64,000 bases of DNA from Trifolium pratense. Taxonomy: Eukaryota; Streptophyta; Magnoliopsida; Fabales; Fabaceae. Position numbers and translations under genes: made by a program. The notes below the pieces were generated by a model, which was not told the origin of the DNA, made no database searches, and saw nothing but the letters and a program-made list of their open reading frames with translations. How positions within the stretch are numbered: position 1 is the first letter of the stretch; each line of letters begins with the position of its first letter. Shown here piece by piece: positions 59,481 through 64,000 of the stretch. Location of the stretch: positions 72,959,257-73,023,256 of the forward strand of contig NC_060060.1 of the NCBI RefSeq assembly GCF_020283565.1, given 5' to 3'.

Positions 59481-62400
59481 ATTGGTATCAGAGCCCCGTT
59501 GTCTTCGGACTGTGTGGGTTATGTGTCGATCAGAGCAGGTCTGTGCAGTCAGACCAAGTGAGTATTGTGTGTCAGTCGCGTTTGTTTAACAATTTTGTTG
59601 TGTTTGTTTTGTGAAATCATTCATGTTGTTTATTTAGGAACTATGAGTGGTGTGAATTGGATTAGTTGATCCATTCTTTTGTTGAGTAGTAGTGTGAGTG
59701 CTAAACTTCTATGTTTATAATAGTTGTATATGCTTAGAGTTTAACCATTGTGTAGTTTAAACTTGGTTGAGTGATGCTTGTTTGCTAATTGTTGATGATC
59801 CGGCATGATGTAAAACTGCATGTGACGATCCGGCATGATATAAAACTGCATGTGGTAATGATTTGAAATAATTTTAAAAACTAATATTATTTCTTGAAGA
59901 TTTTGGTGAAAATATAGAGTTATTTTCTTTGAGTAAGTGAAAAATTTAATTTTCAAAATGGTGAGAAGATTAGGATATTAATGTGTCCTTGTATGTGTTT
60001 GTTATATGTTTGTTTATAACATGTGCTAGATGATTACTAGGCGTTTGAATTGCTATGCGTTTTATGAGTAAAAACATGAAGACCTCATAATTCTATGTTG
60101 TGATTGTTGATGCATGATTCTAATTGTGCTTTCAAGTCTATAATGATGTTATATGCTTGTTGTTTTGGATTTTGTGGATTAGTGAGTCGAGAAAACGAGA
60201 GTTTAGTGAGCGTAAGTTCAAAACCGTAGCAGAGCACCCAGATTTTTGGATGTGCTCGCTAGGCGAAGAATGAACCTCGCTGAGTCTCGCTAAGTCTTGC
60301 TAAATCCTGTGAATGTTTTTGACTTGTCTCGCCGGGAGCTCGCTAGCTTTTGCTAAGTGAGGGAGCCAGACAAGAAATTTATTTTGTTGATGTCTTGTTC
60401 TGAGTTGATTGAATGTGAGTATGAATTATTGCTATGCAATGTTCATTTTTCTTGTGTTGTTTTGATTTCCTAACTTTGAGAAGTGAGGGAAGTATAGGTT
60501 ACTGGGATGCTTGCATGATTTTGTGTAAGTGTTTAGGTATCGTGGGTTAGGTTTTGTCCCTTGTATGCGACATGCGTGTAAACGATGTCGATACTAGTTT
60601 CTTCTTTTGGGAAGAATATGTTTAGAGACGATAGAACCGTTAGGTGTGAGCACCGGAAGTTCTAGTGGAAGAGTGTAGGTGGGTTTGAGATAAGTGGGGG
60701 AGAAGGTTATATCCCTCCGAGATGTTTCGAACGTGAGAAGATGAGATGAGTAGAGATGCTCTTGAAGCGGAATATTCAGGAATTGGCGACGTTGTTCGAA
60801 GTGGAATGAATGGGCGCAACAAGTTGTGAGAAACTACTAGAAGAGAAGTTGTCAGACCAAGTGTTTCGCCGTGGGGCGTTAGTGAGATTGGTTAAGTCAA
60901 ATGAAGAGTATTCAGAATGGTTGGAGATCGTGTGTTGCACTAAATGTATGGAGGCGTGTTTTGTGGACCAAAGTTGAAGTACCTATTCGATTAGAAGAAG
61001 TTGAATATGAAGAAGAGGGAGTGATTAAGATTCTTGAAGAGGTGATGATTTTGAAGTAATTTGTCATCCAAGTGGATCGGATGTTGTACCGGATTCTTGA
61101 GTAAGAAGCTTTATGTGAGTCGTCCATATGGTGGTAGGTTGAATTGGTTGAACAATTTGGAGTTCTAAGTCTAGTGTGTGAAGTGATTTTTAGAAGAGAT
61201 TTGAGAAGCTTAGAGAAAGAGATGTGAAGATTAGTGAACCGTTGGTGTTAATTAATCGATGAAGGGAAGTAGGTTTTAAAGTAAATGAGGATGGAATTGA
61301 GAAATATCATAATAGGATTGGTATGTTTGGAAGTGAGGATTGTATGAGTAGTCGAGTTTATTCGAAGATGGAAGTAGGATAACAATTCGAAAGATTTTGA
61401 GAGAGGCTTGCCGAAGAAAGGGTAATTGGATTTGGATAATGACAGGGCAATTTGTGTCGAAGTTGAATGAGATCCTAGAAGTGGAGATGAAGCTAAAAGA
61501 GAGGTATTATTTTTGAATGATGAAGAATAAGAAAGTTAGCCGTTGGAGAACGTGTTGAGAGTGAGTAATAGGAGGTCATGTTGGAAGTGACTTGTGTTAA
61601 GTGAGAATTTGCGAAAAGGATTATCGCACATGTGAGTAGATGTTGTGTTTGAGCACATATAGTAAGGGGTTGAAGGCGATGCCTAAAGTAAGTGTCGGAG
61701 AGCATTTTGTAGTGCCCAAAAGATAAGAGTGAGTAAGTATTTGCTAAGGAATTTGGATTCATGGAATGGAAGAGTCGGTAGAGACTAGTTTTGTTAGATG
61801 CATCGTGGATGTTGATGTAGTATGGTCACAATCGGTGACAACGAAGTAAAAGATTTTAAATGGTTTCATCATGGATGATGGGACGGTAGTGATTTGGTGA
61901 ATAAGAATTCGATGAGTGAATAAACGGAGAAGAGTGTGCTTGTTGCAATGCAAGATGATGAGGAACATCGATAGATGGATTATGGGCGAATTGAAGATGT
62001 CGTTTTGGAATCAACGAAATAGAAGCTATGATTGTTTGGAGAACCAATTTTAGGCGGTAGCCTAATTTTGAAGTAGCGAATTGCTAAGGGATTAAGAAGT
62101 GGTATTGGAAATCGTTTGTGTTAAGGAATGCAAAGGTTGGTTAAGAGATTACTTGGGAACAGAGTAGTCGTATTGGATTCGACTCAATGTGAGAAAAGGA
62201 ATTTGACGGTTAGAGACGGTAGTTTTTAGCATGTGTCAATGGAGTTTGAGAATGTTGGTCATCAAGTGATTGTTGGAATTGAATTATCGAGTGATAAGTT
62301 GGAATAAGATTCGAATATGAATAAGTGATGTAACACAGTTAAGTGATTCATGAGGAAATCAAAGATTTATGAGAATTATGGAGTTGTGGAAGTATCTTCG

Positions 62401-62747
62401 GAGAGTGTTCGATTGGTTGTACCTGTTTTGGGGCAGAGTTGTGAGTACCGTAGAATGTGAGTCTGTGGATGTTTCGTGCGAAGTTGACGTTTTAGCGGTT
62501 TGATAAGAATGGTTTATGCCGATATCATGATTGTTGACTATCTATCGACAAATTGAGGAACTGGCCGTCCTTGATCTCTTGTTGATAAATGGACAAAAAT
62601 TGTGTTGGATGGGATAAACTAATTTTGTCAAACTTGGTAATGTGTAGCGTTTTGAGCGTTTCGTTGGAGGATCGGATACAGGAGTTATCCGGAGTTGTTT
62701 TAGTTGCGTAATTTTCGAGGGCGAAAATCTTTTAAGTGAGGGAGAGT
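59481..62747 (+). pseudogene. NA-2 internal region, decayed gypsy polyprotein
   Basis: Islands resembling the gypsy A polyprotein appear in changing frames. Around 60815-60875 LLEEKLSDQVF matches [11 protein letters not shown] of RT, and around 61135-61190 VEQFGVLSLVCEV matches [12 protein letters not shown]. The order is kept but long stretches are missing. The leader holds two 30-bp repeats and a TCGCTAGG/CTCGCTGAG-rich patch (60250-60365). No frame is long enough to be functional. Confidence 0.85.
59483..59494 (+). promoter_or_regulatory. NA-2 primer binding site
   Basis: TGGTATCAGAGC, two bases after the 5' LTR. Confidence 0.9.
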
Positions 62748-64000
62748 TGTAACGACCCAAATTTATTATTCACTATTTAAGTGTTTAATTATTTGGTGAT
62801 GTGGTTTTTAAGTAAGATAGTAACTTTAAGTTATTTATCGAGAGTTTTAGTTAACGCGCGAGTAGAGCGAGTTAGCGTGTTATTGGGCCAAGCCAATTGG
62901 GCTTGAGGCCCAACGGGCCTTGTGGACTTGTGAGGGGGCGCCATATAGCCCAAGAGGGAGAGAGAACATTTCATTTTTCTTGTTCTTGTGAGAGTTTAGA
63001 GAGAAGGGAGAGCTCAAGGAGCTAGGGCAAGAGCTTGGAGGAGGGATTCGAGGAGCAATCGTGGAGCTTTCGTCGATCCAAGGTAAGAGAGTAGATTTCA
63101 TATTCGTGGGTGACTCGAGGAAGGGGAGAATGTCGATTTCTCCTCACCCGAACTTCCTCCACCCCATTTTCGTTTTAGTTGTGAATGGATTTTCTTAATG
63201 GAAATCGATTCTAAGGTTCATAACATGTTGTATATGCTTTTACCATGATGTATGAACAATTTAAATGAGTAAAAACGAATTTGTGAGTGTTTTACTCAAG
63301 AACTTGTGTTTTATGAGAGTTTTGTATAAAAGTGACAAATCCTTACTTTTTCGATGATAACGATGTAGATCGGGAAAACTAGCCGTCCTTTTATACTTAA
63401 ACATGTTTGTTGCACTTGTATGTGAACTCATTTGGGATTTATAACATGAAAATGGGATTTTTGGGTGATTTTGAGTGGAAAATCGTATTATGGAACTCAA
63501 GAACAGATGTTCTTCTGGTGTGGTTCGCTACCTGTTCGCTACAGCGAACGTGTTCGCCACCTGTTCGCTACCTGTTCGCTAATTGGATTTTGGCTCTGTG
63601 TCTGTTCGCTACCTGTTCGCTACAGCGAACGTGTTCGCTACGTGTTCGCTACCTGTTCGCTACAGCGAACAGCACTGTGACAGCAACTTTTTGATAGTTG
63701 TTTTAAGTGTAATTAGGCACTTGTAACATGGATTTGAGGTATCCTAGCATGCAATTAGGTGTTTATAACCATGATTAATTGTATTGTGATGATAGTTGTT
63801 GATTATATGTGTGGGATATAATTGTTGTTGATTGTGTTGATGATGTTTGTTAAAATGTCAAAGAAGTATATTAAGGTGTTAATTAACTTAATAAAGAAGT
63901 ATATCGAATTATGTTATTCGATAAAGAAGGATATTAAGGTATAGTGTTATCTTAATAAAGAAGTAATGTTGGATAGTGTTCCACATTAGTAAATGAAGAG
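62748..64000 (+). repeat. NA-2 3' LTR, truncated by window end
   Basis: Collinear with 57221-58484 apart from the absence of one 11-bp unit in the GTTCGCTAC module. The hairpin array begins near 63870 and is cut by the window edge. Confidence 0.95.

Larger units (their letters stand above)
57221..64000 (+). mobile_element. Non-autonomous Ty3-gypsy element (NA-2), runs off right edge
   Basis: Plus-strand relative of NA-1 inserted in the gypsy B polyprotein. 5' LTR 57221-59480 (2260 bp), PBS 59483-59494, internal region 59481-62747 (3267 bp, no intact ORF), PPT AAGTGAGGGAGAGT just before 62748, and 3' LTR from 62748, of which 1253 bp are visible. Over the visible part the LTRs differ by one 11-bp repeat unit. 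The right TSD is outside the window. Confidence 0.92.

Overview
This window is nuclear DNA from a flowering plant, most likely a eudicot and probably a legume. The evidence is intron-split plant gene remnants (a plant-specific ROP GTPase, a GPAT9-type acyltransferase, a nicastrin-like exon), AT-rich intergenic DNA, and about 51 kb of nested retrotransposons of plant clades (L1-like LINE, SIRE/Maximus-type Ty1-copia, chromodomain Ty3-gypsy). I saw no rRNA, tRNA, CRISPR array or bacterial-type operon.

Left 12.9 kb (accessory genic DNA). The last four exons of a type II ROP/RAC small GTPase lie at 680-1927 and look intact. A small TIR-flanked element follows (about 2678-5133); it carries a broken RNase H-like fragment and AT-rich tandem repeats. 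Next come a promoter-like patch (about 5615-5675), two blocks of a roughly 46-bp minisatellite (6611-6966 and 7620-8130), one isolated nicastrin-like exon (8300-8371) and five exons of a GPAT9-like gene (9163-12913). The GPAT9 copy has a 4-nt surplus in one exon and is cut by a LINE insertion.

Right 51 kb (nested retrotransposons). A minus-strand LINE (12914-27239) was split by a SIRE-type copia element on the minus strand (copia-1, 15961-25909, TSD TATAG). Copia-1 has an intact 1596-codon gag-pol frame and an 806-codon envelope-position frame, joined in frame through TAG CAG TTA. The LINE 5' side is cut by a Ty3-gypsy chromovirus (gypsy A, 27240-54220, minus). Gypsy A was split by a second SIRE copy on the plus strand (copia-2, 33718-52065, TSD AATAT). 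Copia-2 was in turn split by a non-autonomous gypsy relative (NA-1, 41985-50373, TSD CTACT). The 5' LTR of gypsy A is shared with a tandem second unit (gypsy B, 54221-57220), which is cut by another non-autonomous element (NA-2, 57221 to beyond the window end).

How the parts relate. The gypsy elements encode protease, RT, RNase H and integrase. The NA elements keep matching LTR ends, PBS and PPT but only wrecked coding DNA, so they must use enzymes supplied in trans. By eye, LTR-pair divergence falls in the order the nesting predicts: gypsy A (at least 8 differences in 2062 bp), then copia-2 (1 in 1007), then NA-1 (1 in 2397). The most unusual sequence signals are inside the gypsy/NA LTRs. 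One is an array of short hairpins whose stems differ between units while pairing is kept. The other is a hypervariable tandem-repeat module that has a completely different repeat in each subfamily at the same LTR position.
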